Below, piece by piece: positions 9,911-22,588 of a DNA stretch of 64,000 nt (the first letter of the stretch is position 1; each line of letters starts with the position of its first letter). The position numbers and the translations under genes were made by a program. The DNA is from SG8-41 sp036397875 (GTDB taxonomy: Bacteria > Pseudomonadota > Gammaproteobacteria > Burkholderiales > SG8-41). Where the stretch lies: the NCBI GenBank assembly GCA_036397875.1, contig DASWIC010000048.1:1-64000 (forward strand), read 5' to 3'. Below the pieces are notes generated by a model. It made no database searches, was not told the origin of the DNA, and saw only the letters and a list, made by a program, of their open reading frames with translations.

Positions 9911-10786
9911 GTGAATGTCGGGCGATCTAGGCGCGACGAAGGCGCGACCTTCAAGCTGCAGAAAGTGCTCGCACAGGCCGGCCTCGGGTCGCGCCGGGCG
10001 ATGGAGGAGCTGGTGCGGGCGGGCCGCGTCACGGTGAACGGTGTACCGGCCCATATTGGCGCGCGCGTGGCAGCGGGGGATGTGCTTCGAGTCGACAATC
10101 GCGTGGTGGCCGGGGTTGAGCGCGGCCACGCGCCCCGGGTGCTGCTCTATCACAAGCCGGAGGGCGAGATCGTCACCCGCGACGACCCGGCCGGGCGCGC
10201 GAGCGTGTTCGAGCGGCTGCCGCCGGTGCGGGGCGCGAAGTGGCTGGCGGTGGGCCGGCTCGACTACAACACTTCCGGCTTGTTGATCCTCACCAGCGAC
10301 GGTGACCTGGCGAACCGCATGATGCACCCGCGCTACGGGCTCGAGCGCGAGTATGCGGTGCGCGTGCGTGGAAAGCTCACGGAGGAGCAGTCCTCACGAT
10401 TGCGCGCCGGCATCGACCTGGGTGACGGGAAGGCGCAATGCGAGTCCGTCGAGGACGGCGGCGGGGAGGGCGCGAACCACTGGTACCGCATCGTCATCCG
10501 CGAAGGCCGCGACCGCGTGGTGCGCCGGCTGTTCGAGGCGCTGGGGCTCGCCGTGAGCCGGCTGATGCGCGTGCGCTTCGGCCCCGTCGCGCTGCCGCCA
10601 CGGCTGAAGCGCGGACAATACGTCGAGCTGCCGCCGCGCGAAGTGCGCCAGCTGCTCTCCACGCTGGACCTGCCGGCCGACGCGCGACCGGCAGGCGCAA
10701 ATCGCGCTCCTGGAGACCGCGTTACGGCAACTCCCCGCGCTCGACGAGAAACACGGAATCGCCCGCGGCCGTTTCGGGCCAGGTGA
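9911..10786 (+). CDS. rluB: 23S rRNA pseudouridine(2605) synthase
   Basis: RsuA/RluB-type pseudouridine synthase acting on 23S rRNA. An N-terminal S4 RNA-binding domain (about 14-60) precedes the catalytic domain with GRLDYNTSGLLILT, catalytic Asp118. The C-terminus is Arg/Pro-rich. Start is a GTG. The last 65 bases overlap the convergent prmB gene, so the basic tail from about residue 270 is encoded opposite the prmB C-terminus. RluB and RluE/RluF are related; the length and S4 domain favour RluB. Confidence 0.88.
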   Translation: MNVGRSRRDEGATFKLQKVLAQAGLGSRRAMEELVRAGRVTVNGVPAHIGARVAAGDVLRVDNRVVAGVERGHAPRVLLYHKPEGEIVTRDDPAGRASVFERLPPVRGAKWLAVGRLDYNTSGLLILTSDGDLANRMMHPRYGLEREYAVRVRGKLTEEQSSRLRAGIDLGDGKAQCESVEDGGGEGANHWYRIVIREGRDRVVRRLFEALGLAVSRLMRVRFGPVALPPRLKRGQYVELPPREVRQLLSTLDLPADARPAGANRAPGDRVTATPRARRETRNRPRPFRAR

Positions 10787-11621
10787 ACGGTACGCCGGGA
10801 AACGCCCGCTCGAGGCGCCGGCGGCCGCTACCGACTTCGACCACCAGAATGCCTCCGGGACGCAGGTGGGCAGACGCCTCCAGCACGATTTTGCGCACCG
10901 CATCCAGACCGTCGCGGCCGCCGGCAAGCGCCAGGCGCGGTTCATGCCGGTATTCACGCGGCAGGCGTCGCATCGCGGACGCGGTGACGTAAGGGGGGTT
11001 CGCGACGATCAGGTCGTAACGGTTTTCGCGGAGCGCGGAAAACAGGTCGGATCTGAGGAGGCGGATGCGGCGCCCCAGCCGGTAACGCCGCACATTGACC
11101 CGCGCCACTGCGAGCGCTTTCAATGAGACGTCAGTGGCATCGATTCTGGACCAGGGGAAGCCGCGCGCGAGCAGTATCGCGAGACACCCCGATCCGGTGC
11201 CGAGATCGAGTATCGACCTGACCGCCCGGCGGTCGGATATCCAGGGAGCGAGGTTCGCGCGCAGCAATCCCGCGATATGCGAGCGCGGGACGACGACGCG
11301 CTCGTCCACGTAAAAGCGAAATTCACCGAGCCATGCCTCGCGTGTCAGGTAGGCTGCGGGCTTGCGGCCGCGGATGCGGCGTTCGAACAGGGCGAGGATG
11401 CGCCGCGCTACGCCCGGCCGAACCGGCCGACCGAAGACGCTTATCCCGGTATCGGGAGGCAGGCCCAGCGCGTGCAGCACGAGCCACGCCGCCTCATCGC
11501 GGGCATTTTCGGTGCCGTGGCCAAACGCGAGGCCGGCCTGGCGGAAGCGGCGGGCGCCGTAGCGCACCAACGCGCCGACGGTGCGCAGCGACTGTGCCGC
11601 CGACGCTTCAGTCTTGAACAC
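10722..11621 (-). CDS. prmB: Ribosomal protein L3 N5-glutamine methyltransferase
   Basis: HemK/PrmB-type methyltransferase of 299 residues. SAM motif I is DLGTGSGC (139-146), and the glutamine-binding NPPYV motif is at 208-212. The longer N-terminal helical domain and overall length favour PrmB (about 310 residues) over PrmC (about 280). It methylates a glutamine of ribosomal protein L3. The 3' end overlaps rluB by 65 bases. pilU lies 12 bases upstream on the same strand. Confidence 0.88.
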   Translation of the reverse strand: MFKTEASAAQSLRTVGALVRYGARRFRQAGLAFGHGTENARDEAAWLVLHALGLPPDTGISVFGRPVRPGVARRILALFERRIRGRKPAAYLTREAWLGEFRFYVDERVVVPRSHIAGLLRANLAPWISDRRAVRSILDLGTGSGCLAILLARGFPWSRIDATDVSLKALAVARVNVRRYRLGRRIRLLRSDLFSALRENRYDLIVANPPYVTASAMRRLPREYRHEPRLALAGGRDGLDAVRKIVLEASAHLRPGGILVVEVGSGRRRLERAFPGVPFTWPETAAGDSVFLVERGELP

Positions 11622-11633
11622 GCAACACGGGGT

Positions 11634-12785
11634 CTAGCCGAGGGCGTCGAGGTTGAGCTTGATGCTGGTGATGTCGTCGCCCGGCTGCTTGCCGGTCGTG
11701 AGCTGGGCTGCGTCCACTTCCGCGCCTTTCGGCGCGTTCGTGAGCAACCAGTGCAGGTTGGTGGGTGAATCGGAATTGGCCATGGCCTCGTCGATCGCCA
11801 CCTTGCCGCTCGTGATCAGGAAATAGAGCGCCTGCTCGAAGGATTGCGAGCCGGGCGCGAGGCTGCGCTCGAGGGCCTCCTTGATCTGGCCGATCTCGCC
11901 GGTCTTGATCAGGTCCTGGATGTGCTTGGTGTTGAGCAGGACTTCCATGGCGGGGATGCGGCTGCCGTCCACGGTGCGCACCAGGCGCTGGGAGATGACC
12001 GCCCGCAGCGAGAGGGCAAGGTCCGCGAGCAGCGCCTCGCGCGCCTCGCGCGGAAAGAAGCTGATGATGCGGTTCAGCGCGTTGTAGCTGTTGTTGGCGT
12101 GGAGCGTGGACAGGCACAAGTGGCCGGTCTGGGCGAACAGCAGCGCCGTCTGCAACGTCGATCGGTCGCGGATCTCGCCGAGCATCAGCAGGTCCGGCGC
12201 CTCGCGCATGGCGTTGATCAGGGCGCTTTCGTAGGACTGCGTGTCCACCCGCACTTCGCGCTGGTTGACGAGGGATTTCTTGTGCCGGAACACGAACTCG
12301 ATCGGGTCCTCGATGGTGAGAATGTGGCCGGACTTGATCCCGTTGCGGTAATCGATCATGGACGCCATCGTGGTGGATTTCCCCGACCCGGTCGAGCCGA
12401 CCACGAGGATCAGCCCGAGCTTTTCCATGATGATTTCCTTCAGGATCGGCGGCAGGCCCAGGCTCTCGATCGCCGGCACCTCCGGCTGTATGAAGCGAAT
12501 CACCATCGCCACCGTGTTCTTCTGGCGGAAGATGTTGACGCGGAAATTGCCGAGCTCGCCCCCGCTTTGCGCGAAATTCATCTCATGCGTGGACTCGAAC
12601 TCCTTGACCTGGAACTCGTTCATCAGCTCGTAGCAGATGCGCTTGACCTGCTCGGGATCGAGCACCTGGCCGTTCACGGGCATGATTACGCCGTTGATCT
12701 TGATCTGGATCGGCGCCCCGGCACTGAAAAACAGGTCGGAGGCCTGCTTGTCAGACATGAGCTTCAAGAGCGGCGTCACGAACAT
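11634..12785 (-). CDS. pilU: Type IV pilus retraction ATPase PilU
   Basis: Hexameric ATPase of the PilT/PilU family. Walker A GSTGSGKST is at 130-138, the Asp box HILTIEDPIEF at about 154-164, Walker B LLMLGEIRD at 199-207, and a His box with HLCLSTLHANNS. The extended C-terminal tail and the N-terminal LLKLMSDKQASDLFF favour PilU over PilT. From the ATG at 12785 it is 383 residues, as in Pseudomonas (382). The frame is open upstream; ATG 12797 and GTG 12794 are alternatives, and an AAGGAG sits just before them. pilT, its usual neighbour, is not in the window. Confidence 0.85.
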   Translation of the reverse strand: MFVTPLLKLMSDKQASDLFFSAGAPIQIKINGVIMPVNGQVLDPEQVKRICYELMNEFQVKEFESTHEMNFAQSGGELGNFRVNIFRQKNTVAMVIRFIQPEVPAIESLGLPPILKEIIMEKLGLILVVGSTGSGKSTTMASMIDYRNGIKSGHILTIEDPIEFVFRHKKSLVNQREVRVDTQSYESALINAMREAPDLLMLGEIRDRSTLQTALLFAQTGHLCLSTLHANNSYNALNRIISFFPREAREALLADLALSLRAVISQRLVRTVDGSRIPAMEVLLNTKHIQDLIKTGEIGQIKEALERSLAPGSQSFEQALYFLITSGKVAIDEAMANSDSPTNLHWLLTNAPKGAEVDAAQLTTGKQPGDDITSIKLNLDALG

Positions 12786-13025
12786 GACCGTCACCATACT
12801 CCTTTTCATTCGCTGGATCAGCCAGTTATCCCCGCAGTGCAGGCCGGATACCCGATCCGCAGGATGCTGCCGATTCGCCCTGCTATTCTGCCAACTCCCC
12901 GCGGCGTTGACTAGGCATTTGTCGCCGGTTGCGCGGTGATTCCACACCACGATTTTTGCAACCCGCGCGGGTCGCGGGCCGGCGCCACCGCGGCATTTCG
13001 AGATGGGAGATTATTTGAAGCGGCA

Positions 13026-13847
13026 CTAGTCGCCGCGCAGGAGCTCGTTGATGCTGGTCTTGGCGCGGGTCCGCGCGTCGACCTGCTTGACGATGACGGC
13101 GCAATACAGGCTGCAGCGCCCGTCGGCGGCGGGCAGGCTCCCGGGAACGACCACGGAACCCGCGGGCACCCGGCCGTAGAGAATTTCCCCGGACTGGCGG
13201 TGGAAGATGCGGGTGCTGGCCCCGATGAACACCCCCATCGAGATGACGCATCCTGTCTCGACCACGACGCCTTCAACGATTTCAGAGCGCGCGCCGATGA
13301 AGCAGCCGTCCTCGATGATGGTGGGTCCCGCCTGCAGCGGCTCCAGCACGCCGCCGATCCCGACGCCGCCCGAGAGATGCACGTTCTTGCCGATTTGCGC
13401 GCAGGACCCGACTGTGGCCCAGGTGTCCACCATGGTGCCTTCGTCCACGTAGGCGCCGATATTGACGAAGCAGGGCATCAGCACGACGTTGCGGGCGATG
13501 TAGGCACCCCTGCGCACCGCGGCCGGCGGCACGACGCGAAAGCCGCCCCGCCCGAATGTCCGCGCGGTGTAGCCGGCGAATTTCGACGGGACCTTGTCGA
13601 AGTAGCGGGCGTTGCCGCCCCGCATGACAACGTTGTCCTGGAGCCGGAACGACAGCAGTACCGCCTTCTTGATCCATTGGTGCGTAACCCACTCGCCCCG
13701 GATCTTCTCCGCAACGCGCAGGCGGCCCTCGTCGAGCCCCGCCAGCGTCCGCGCGACGGCGCGCTTCAGCGCCGCGCCCGCCGTGCGCGGTCCGATCTCG
13801 GCGCGGCCTTCCCACGCGTGCTCGATGAGGGCTTGCAAGTCGCTCAT
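13026..13847 (-). CDS. dapD: 2,3,4,5-tetrahydropyridine-2,6-dicarboxylate N-succinyltransferase
   Basis: Lysine/diaminopimelate pathway enzyme transferring succinyl from succinyl-CoA to tetrahydrodipicolinate. At 273 residues it has the family's usual length. The middle shows hexapeptide repeats of the left-handed beta helix (GAYIARNVVLMPCFVNIGAY, then GKNVHLSGGVGIGGVLEPLQ). The N-terminal helical domain and C-terminal lid are present. About 240 bases without a recognisable gene separate it from pilU. Confidence 0.95.
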   Translation of the reverse strand: MSDLQALIEHAWEGRAEIGPRTAGAALKRAVARTLAGLDEGRLRVAEKIRGEWVTHQWIKKAVLLSFRLQDNVVMRGGNARYFDKVPSKFAGYTARTFGRGGFRVVPPAAVRRGAYIARNVVLMPCFVNIGAYVDEGTMVDTWATVGSCAQIGKNVHLSGGVGIGGVLEPLQAGPTIIEDGCFIGARSEIVEGVVVETGCVISMGVFIGASTRIFHRQSGEILYGRVPAGSVVVPGSLPAADGRCSLYCAVIVKQVDARTRAKTSINELLRGD

Positions 13848-13945
13848 GCGGTGAATTCTAGCGCAGGCTCACAGCGTTTCGACGGAAGTGCGGATGCGGC
13901 TTAGCGCGCAAGGTAGGTGCCGGGCCGCGGATTCGAGCCGCGCGA

Positions 13946-14365
13946 TCAGCCGCGGGTACTGGTACCCGCAGGCAGGCTGGAAAGTTCCACCGCCAGGGGA
14001 GGGATCCAGTCCGGCTCCCGGTGCTCGGCGACGACCGTCGTGAAGATGCCGCCCCGGACATAGAACTTCGCGGTGAGCCGCATGAAGCGCGGGCGCGTGA
14101 CGCGCGCGAGGTCATCGAGGATGCGGTTTGTCACCGCTTCGTGGAACACGCCCCGGTTGCGGTAGGACCAAACGTAGAGTTTGAGGCTTTTCAGCTCAAC
14201 GCAGCGAGCGGCCGGCACGTAATCGAGCACGAGCGTCGCGAAGTCGGGTTGGCCTGTGCGCGGGCACAGGCAGGTAAACTCCGGTATTTCAATGTGAATC
14301 CGGTAGTCGCGCGCGCGACGGGGGTTGGGGAAGGTCGTGAGCCTCGTGCTCGGCGTTCTCGGCAT
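13946..14365 (-). CDS. queF: NADPH-dependent 7-cyano-7-deazaguanine reductase
   Basis: Last step of preQ1 synthesis for queuosine tRNA modification, reducing the nitrile preQ0 to the amine. At 139 residues it is the short, unimodular type. The nucleophilic Cys34 lies in FTCLCPRTGQPDF and the substrate-binding Glu76 in YRNRGVFHEAV. It is divergent from smc across a 78-base spacer. No strong Shine-Dalgarno is visible before the ATG. Confidence 0.92.
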   Translation of the reverse strand: MPRTPSTRLTTFPNPRRARDYRIHIEIPEFTCLCPRTGQPDFATLVLDYVPAARCVELKSLKLYVWSYRNRGVFHEAVTNRILDDLARVTRPRFMRLTAKFYVRGGIFTTVVAEHREPDWIPPLAVELSSLPAGTSTRG

Positions 14366-14394
14366 TATCGCGGCGGCCCAAATCCGTTAGAATG

Positions 14395-14423
14395 TTCTTC
14401 CCAAATAGCCTGCGGATTATAAC
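14395..14423 (+). promoter_or_regulatory. Candidate promoter for smc
   Basis: TTCTTC (14395-14400), a 17-base spacer, then TATAAC (14418-14423), in the spacer between divergent queF and smc. Transcription would begin about 14 bases before the TTG start of smc, giving a very short leader. Predicted from sequence only. Confidence 0.4.
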
Positions 14424-14443
14424 CTCGACCCCAGAAGCCTCCA

Positions 14444-17968
<3,525 letters not shown>

Positions 17969-17990
17969 CGCCGCCCCGGGGATTTGGCCC

Positions 17991-19067
17991 ATGAGCGACC
18001 TGCAGTTGAGCCTGCTCGTCATCGGCGCGGTGGTGGTCGGCGCCATCTATCTGTACAACTGGCTGCAGGAGCGCAGCCTTCACCGCCGGCTGCAGCAGGC
18101 CTTCGGCGAGGGGCACGAGGATGTGCTGCTCAAGGGGCGGGGCGAGCCCGCTCTGCCCGAAGGCCGCGTCGAGCCGCAACTCGCGCCGGCGCGCCCTGCT
18201 CGGGCCAAGGGCGCGGTGGCCGATGACACGGCCGCGCCCCCGGCCGCCGCGGGTTTCGACGTGTTGCTCGACTACGTCGCGGAAATCAACGGCTCCACGC
18301 CGATCGCCGATGCCCTGATCGGGGAGCTTTCCAGCAAGATCGCGTCCTGCGGCAAGCCTGCGCGGATCACGGGATTCGAGCCACGGAGCGGCGCCTGGGA
18401 AGAGCTGGCGCGCGGCTCCGGGGGACGCTACACGAGACTGCGGCTGGGCTTGCAGCTCGTGAACCGTGGCGGCGCCGTGAACCCGGCCCACCTCGCCACC
18501 TTCTGCGATGCGATCAGGCAGTGCGCGGACCGGGTACCGGCCGAAGCGGTGTGTCCCGACACCCACGCGGCGTTCAAGGTCGCGCGCGAGCTCGATGCAT
18601 TCTGCGCCAACGTCGACGTGGCCATCGGGTTCAATGTGGTCGCGCAGGAGGGCGCCGCCTTCGCCGGGACGCGGATCCGGGCGCTGGCCGAGGCTGCGGG
18701 ACTCAAGCTCGAGCCCGACGGCATATTTCGCTATCGCAACGAGCAGCGGCACACGCTCTTCACGCTCGACAATCACGAGCCCGCGCCGTTTCTGCCCGAA
18801 AGCATCAAGGGCATTACCACCCGCGGTGTCACCCTGCTGCTCGACGTGCCGCGCGTCGCCCAGGGCGTCGAAGCGCTCGAGCTGATGCTCAAGATCGCGG
18901 GCGGCCTCGCCGTGGGGCTGGGGGGAAACCTGGTCGACGACAATCGCACGCTCCTGACCGAGGCGGGCGCGACCCGAATCAAGGATCAGTTGCGGTCGAT
19001 CCACGCCGCGATGGCGAAGCAGGGTGCCCCGGCTGGCGGCGCGCGCGCGCTGCGCCTGTTTTCCTGA
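17991..19067 (+). CDS. zipA: Cell division protein ZipA homologue
   Basis: Membrane anchor of FtsZ. A single N-terminal membrane segment (about 5-23, LSLLVIGAVVVGAIYLYNWL) is followed by an Ala/Pro-rich linker to about residue 85. The C-terminal FtsZ-binding domain includes ITTRGVTLLLDVPRV and the glycine-rich GGLAVGLGGNLVDDN. Length 358. Lies between smc and ligA with only two bases to the ligA start, as in many betaproteobacteria. Sequence conservation in this family is low, so the call rests on the domain order and context. Confidence 0.87.
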   Translation: MSDLQLSLLVIGAVVVGAIYLYNWLQERSLHRRLQQAFGEGHEDVLLKGRGEPALPEGRVEPQLAPARPARAKGAVADDTAAPPAAAGFDVLLDYVAEINGSTPIADALIGELSSKIASCGKPARITGFEPRSGAWEELARGSGGRYTRLRLGLQLVNRGGAVNPAHLATFCDAIRQCADRVPAEAVCPDTHAAFKVARELDAFCANVDVAIGFNVVAQEGAAFAGTRIRALAEAAGLKLEPDGIFRYRNEQRHTLFTLDNHEPAPFLPESIKGITTRGVTLLLDVPRVAQGVEALELMLKIAGGLAVGLGGNLVDDNRTLLTEAGATRIKDQLRSIHAAMAKQGAPAGGARALRLFS

Positions 19068-19069
19068 CG

Positions 19070-21103
19070 ATGGCGGTACCCCGGCCCGTCGCCGCGCGCG
19101 CGGCTCAGCTGCGGGAAACGATCGAGCGTGCCAATCACGAGTACTACGTGCTCGACGCGCCGACCCTGCCGGACGCGGAGTACGACCGGCTGTTCCGGGA
19201 GCTGCAGGAGCTCGAGGGCCGCTACCCGGCGCTCGCAACGCCCGATTCGCCGAGCATGCGGATTGGCGTTACCCCGCTCACTGAGTTTGCCCAGGTCGCG
19301 CACGCGACGCCGATGCTGTCGCTTGCCAACGCATTCGGCGAGCCCGAAGTCGAGGCGTTCGACCGGAGGGTGCGCGAGGGGCTCCAGGCGGACGGCGACG
19401 TGGATTATGCCGTCGAGCCCAAATTCGACGGCCTTGCCATCAGCCTGACCTATGAACGCGGCCGATTTGTCCAAGGCGCGACCCGGGGCGACGGCCATAC
19501 GGGAGAGGACGTCACCGTCAACCTGCGGACGGTGCGCGCGATACCGCTGCGTTTGAACGGCGGCGGGGCGCCCGGCCTGCTGGAAGTGCGCGGGGAAGTG
19601 TTCATGCTCAAGCGGGATTTTGAGGCCTTGAACCGGGACCAGCGCCGCAGCGGCGGGAAGGAGTTCGCCAACCCGCGGAATGCCGCGGCGGGATCTCTCC
19701 GCCAGCTCGATTCGCGGGTCACCGCGTCGCGCCGCCTGACATTCTGTTGCTACGGACTGGGCCGCTACTCGGGCGGACGTGTTCCGCGCGACCGTCACAG
19801 TCGCCAGCTGGATTATCTGGCGGCAGTGGGCTTCCCGGTCAGTGCACAGCGCCGCATCGTGCGCGGGCTCGCGGGATTGCTCGACTATTATCGAGACATC
19901 GAGCGGCAACGCGCGGAGCTGCCCTTCGAGATCGACGGGGTAGTCTACAAGGTCGATGATTTGCACTGGCAGGAACGCCTGGGCTACGTGTCGCGGGCGC
20001 CGCGCTTCGCCCTTGCGCACAAGTTTGCCGCCGAGGAAGAGATGACCCAGGTACTGGGCATCGACGTGCAGGTCGGCCGCACCGGCGCGCTGACGCCGGT
20101 GGCGCGGCTCGCGCCGGTATTCGTCGGCGGCGTCACGGTGACCAGCGCCACGTTGCACAACGAGGATGAGGTCCGGCGCAAGGACGTCCGTGTCGGCGAC
20201 ACGGTAATCGTGCGGCGCGCCGGGGACGTGATTCCGGAAGTCGTGAGCGTGGTGCAGGAACGCCGGCCGGACGGCACTCGACCCTTCCACCTGCCGCAGG
20301 TCTGTCCGGTCTGCGGATCGCGCGTCGAGCGCATCGAGGACGAGGCGATCACGCGATGCACGGCCGGCCTTTATTGCTCCGCGCAGCGCAAGCAGGCGTT
20401 GCTGCATTTCGCCTCCCGCCGCGCCATGGACATCGAGGGACTCGGCGAGAAGCTGGTGGACCAGCTGGTGGACCACGGCATTGTCAAGACGCCCGCCGAT
20501 CTCTACCGGCTCGACCTGACGACGCTCTCCAACCTGGAACGCATGGGCGACAAGTCCGCGGCGAATCTGCTGGCCGCAATCGACAAGAGCCGGGAGACGA
20601 CCCTGGAGCGCTTTGTCTTCGCTCTGGGCGTCCGTAACGTGGGGGAGGCGACCGCGCGTGACCTCGCCCGGCATTTCGGCAAGCTCGACGCGCTGATGGA
20701 GGCGGACGAGGCGGCGTTGCAGACGGTGCCCGACGTCGGGCCGGTGGTGGCGGCAGGCATCGCGCGTTTCTTTGAGGAGCCCCGAAACCGAGAAGTCGTG
20801 CAAGAATTACGTGCGCTCGGCGTGCGATGGAGCGAAAACAGGGCGGCGCGCGCGGCGGATCTTCCCCTTGCCGGGAAGTCGTTCGTGCTGACGGGGACGC
20901 TGCCGGGCATGACGCGAGACGAGGCGGCGGAGCGGATCGTGGCGCGGGGCGGCAGGGTCAGCGGCAGCGTGTCGAAGAAGACGAGTTACGTGGTGGCCGG
21001 GGCGGAGCCCGGCAGCAAGGCGAAAAAGGCCCGGGAGCTCGGCATTGCGGTGCTGGACGAGAAGAAACTTGTGAAGCTGCTGGAAGGAAAGGTCAAGTCA
21101 TGA
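19070..21103 (+). CDS. ligA: NAD-dependent DNA ligase
   Basis: Seals nicks in replication and repair with NAD as adenylate donor. 677 residues in the family's domain order: Ia domain with the YYxLD motif (ANHEYYVLDAPTLPDAEYDR), adenylation domain with Lys118 in EPKFDGLA, OB fold, four-cysteine zinc finger (CPVCGS ... C ... YCS), helix-hairpin-helix repeats and a C-terminal BRCT domain (KSFVLTGTLPGMTRDEA). The frame is open upstream through zipA; the ATG two bases after zipA is chosen by family alignment. The stop overlaps the galU start (ATGA). Confidence 0.96.
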   Translation: MAVPRPVAARAAQLRETIERANHEYYVLDAPTLPDAEYDRLFRELQELEGRYPALATPDSPSMRIGVTPLTEFAQVAHATPMLSLANAFGEPEVEAFDRRVREGLQADGDVDYAVEPKFDGLAISLTYERGRFVQGATRGDGHTGEDVTVNLRTVRAIPLRLNGGGAPGLLEVRGEVFMLKRDFEALNRDQRRSGGKEFANPRNAAAGSLRQLDSRVTASRRLTFCCYGLGRYSGGRVPRDRHSRQLDYLAAVGFPVSAQRRIVRGLAGLLDYYRDIERQRAELPFEIDGVVYKVDDLHWQERLGYVSRAPRFALAHKFAAEEEMTQVLGIDVQVGRTGALTPVARLAPVFVGGVTVTSATLHNEDEVRRKDVRVGDTVIVRRAGDVIPEVVSVVQERRPDGTRPFHLPQVCPVCGSRVERIEDEAITRCTAGLYCSAQRKQALLHFASRRAMDIEGLGEKLVDQLVDHGIVKTPADLYRLDLTTLSNLERMGDKSAANLLAAIDKSRETTLERFVFALGVRNVGEATARDLARHFGKLDALMEADEAALQTVPDVGPVVAAGIARFFEEPRNREVVQELRALGVRWSENRAARAADLPLAGKSFVLTGTLPGMTRDEAAERIVARGGRVSGSVSKKTSYVVAGAEPGSKAKKARELGIAVLDEKKLVKLLEGKVKS

Positions 21104-21972
21104 GAATTGCCAAGGCGGTATTCCCGGTGGCGGGCATGGGCACGCGCTTCCTGCCCGCGACCAAGGCGAGCCCCAAGGAGATGCTGCCGGTCGTGGACAA
21201 GCCGCTGATCCAATACGCCGTGGAAGAGGCGGTGGCGGCCGGCATGACCGAGATGATTTTCGTCACCGGGCGCGGCAAGCGCGCGATCGAGGACCACTTC
21301 GACAAGGCGTACGAGGTCGAATCCGAGCTCGCGGAGCGCGGGCGCAAGGACCTCCTGAAGATCGTGCAGAACATCCTTCCGCGCCGGGTAAGCTGCACCT
21401 ACGTGCGCCAGGCGCAGGCGCTGGGGCTGGGTCACGCGGTGCTGTGCGCCCAGCCCGTGGTGGGGGAGAACCCGTTTGCGGTGGTGCTGGCCGACGACCT
21501 GATCGACGGCGATCCCCCGGCGCTCAAGCAGATGGCGCGCGTTTTCGAGCGCCACCACTGCTCGGTCGTGGCGGTGGAAAACGTCGCGCGCGAGGAGACC
21601 CGGAGCTATGGCATCGTCGCCGTGCAGAGCAAGTCGCGCTCGCCCCACCGCATCACGGGCATCGTCGAGAAGCCGGAGCCGCGGGACGCGCCTTCCACCC
21701 TCGGAGTGGTCGGCCGATATCTGCTTACGCCGCGCATCTTTTCCCATTTGCGCCGGGTGAAACCGGGCTCCGGTGGTGAAATCCAGCTCACGGACGGGAT
21801 CGCCTCGTTGCTCCATGAGGAAAACGTGCTGGCCCACGAGTTCGAGGGCGTGCGCTTCGACTGCGGCACTAAGCTGGGCTATCTGAAAGCGAACATCGAG
21901 CTGGCGCTGAGGCACCCGGAAGTGGGCGCGGAGTTCAGGCGCTACCTGCGCGGGCGTGGAGCGTGGAAGTAG
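21100..21972 (+). CDS. galU: UTP--glucose-1-phosphate uridylyltransferase
   Basis: Makes UDP-glucose for lipopolysaccharide, exopolysaccharide and trehalose synthesis. 290 residues, with the nucleotide-binding GMGTRFLPATKASPKEMLPV near residue 12, VVLADDLIDG in the middle and YLKANIELALRHPE near the end. Start ATG overlaps the ligA stop by four bases, so translational coupling is likely. Confidence 0.93.
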   Translation: MRIAKAVFPVAGMGTRFLPATKASPKEMLPVVDKPLIQYAVEEAVAAGMTEMIFVTGRGKRAIEDHFDKAYEVESELAERGRKDLLKIVQNILPRRVSCTYVRQAQALGLGHAVLCAQPVVGENPFAVVLADDLIDGDPPALKQMARVFERHHCSVVAVENVAREETRSYGIVAVQSKSRSPHRITGIVEKPEPRDAPSTLGVVGRYLLTPRIFSHLRRVKPGSGGEIQLTDGIASLLHEENVLAHEFEGVRFDCGTKLGYLKANIELALRHPEVGAEFRRYLRGRGAWK

Positions 21973-22017
21973 GGCGCGCGAGCGATGAACGACCGCGTCG
22001 TCACTTTCACGGTTTGA

Positions 22018-22575
22018 GTGGTATTCCCCCCCGATAAAGCGCGGCGCACGCTTGAGACCGCGGATCTCATGGTTTCCGCCACGGCGGTTTCCGCGGCGGT
22101 GGCGCGCGTGGCACGCGAGATCTCGGACGCGCTCGCCGGCAGTTTTCCGCTGGTGCTGTGCGTGATGCGGGGCGCCGTCGTCTTCGCCGGACAGCTGCTG
22201 CCGCAGTTGCGGTTTCCGCTCGAGTTCGATTATCTCGACCTGACGCGCTACGGCGATGCGACCCGGGGCGGCGAGATCACCTGGCGCGTGACGCCCGCGG
22301 CCGCGGTCGCGGGGCGCACAGTGCTGGTGCTCGACGACATCCTCGACCACGGGAGCACGCTCGTGGCGGTGCGCGAGAAGCTGCTGGCGGCGGGGGCGAG
22401 CCGCGTCTACTACGCGGTGCTGACCGAGAAGGACATCGGCCATGCGAAGCCGGTACAGGCCGATTTCGTCGGGCTGCGCCTGCCCGACCGTTACGTGTTC
22501 GGGTGCGGCATGGACGTCGGCGGCGTGTGGCGCAACCTGCCCGAAATCTACGCCCTCAAGGACGGTAGCGAGTAA
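22018..22575 (+). CDS. hpt: Hypoxanthine-guanine phosphoribosyltransferase
   Basis: Type I phosphoribosyltransferase of 185 residues. The PRPP-binding motif VLVLDDILDHGSTL is at about 102-115, the flexible-loop region LDLTRYGD near 73, and the purine-contact region near the C-terminus (DFVGLRLPDRYVFGCGMD). Converts hypoxanthine or guanine to IMP or GMP. Start is a GTG 45 bases after galU, and no good Shine-Dalgarno is seen. The TAA stop is the first triplet of a TAATGGG heptad. Directly followed by a phosphorylase that probably releases hypoxanthine, which supports the salvage role. Confidence 0.87.
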   Translation: MVFPPDKARRTLETADLMVSATAVSAAVARVAREISDALAGSFPLVLCVMRGAVVFAGQLLPQLRFPLEFDYLDLTRYGDATRGGEITWRVTPAAAVAGRTVLVLDDILDHGSTLVAVREKLLAAGASRVYYAVLTEKDIGHAKPVQADFVGLRLPDRYVFGCGMDVGGVWRNLPEIYALKDGSE

Positions 22576-22588
22576 TGGGTAATACGCG
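22573..22588 (+). repeat. Short GTAATGG-type heptad element between hpt and mtnP
   Basis: TAATGGG followed by TAATACG fills the whole 13-base spacer, including the hpt stop codon TAA, and ends CG directly before the ATG. The same TAATGGG sequence starts at the stop codons of eno and lepA. Confidence 0.6.

Noticed and set aside
12965..12995. Terminator after dapD formed by the ACCCGCGCGGGT palindrome
   Set aside because: On the dapD strand the palindrome is followed by A instead of T residues, so it does not look like an intrinsic terminator in that direction.
12786..13025. A possible gene between pilU and dapD
   Set aside because: No frame gives a convincing protein, and the open frame leading into pilU lacks family similarity before the chosen start.
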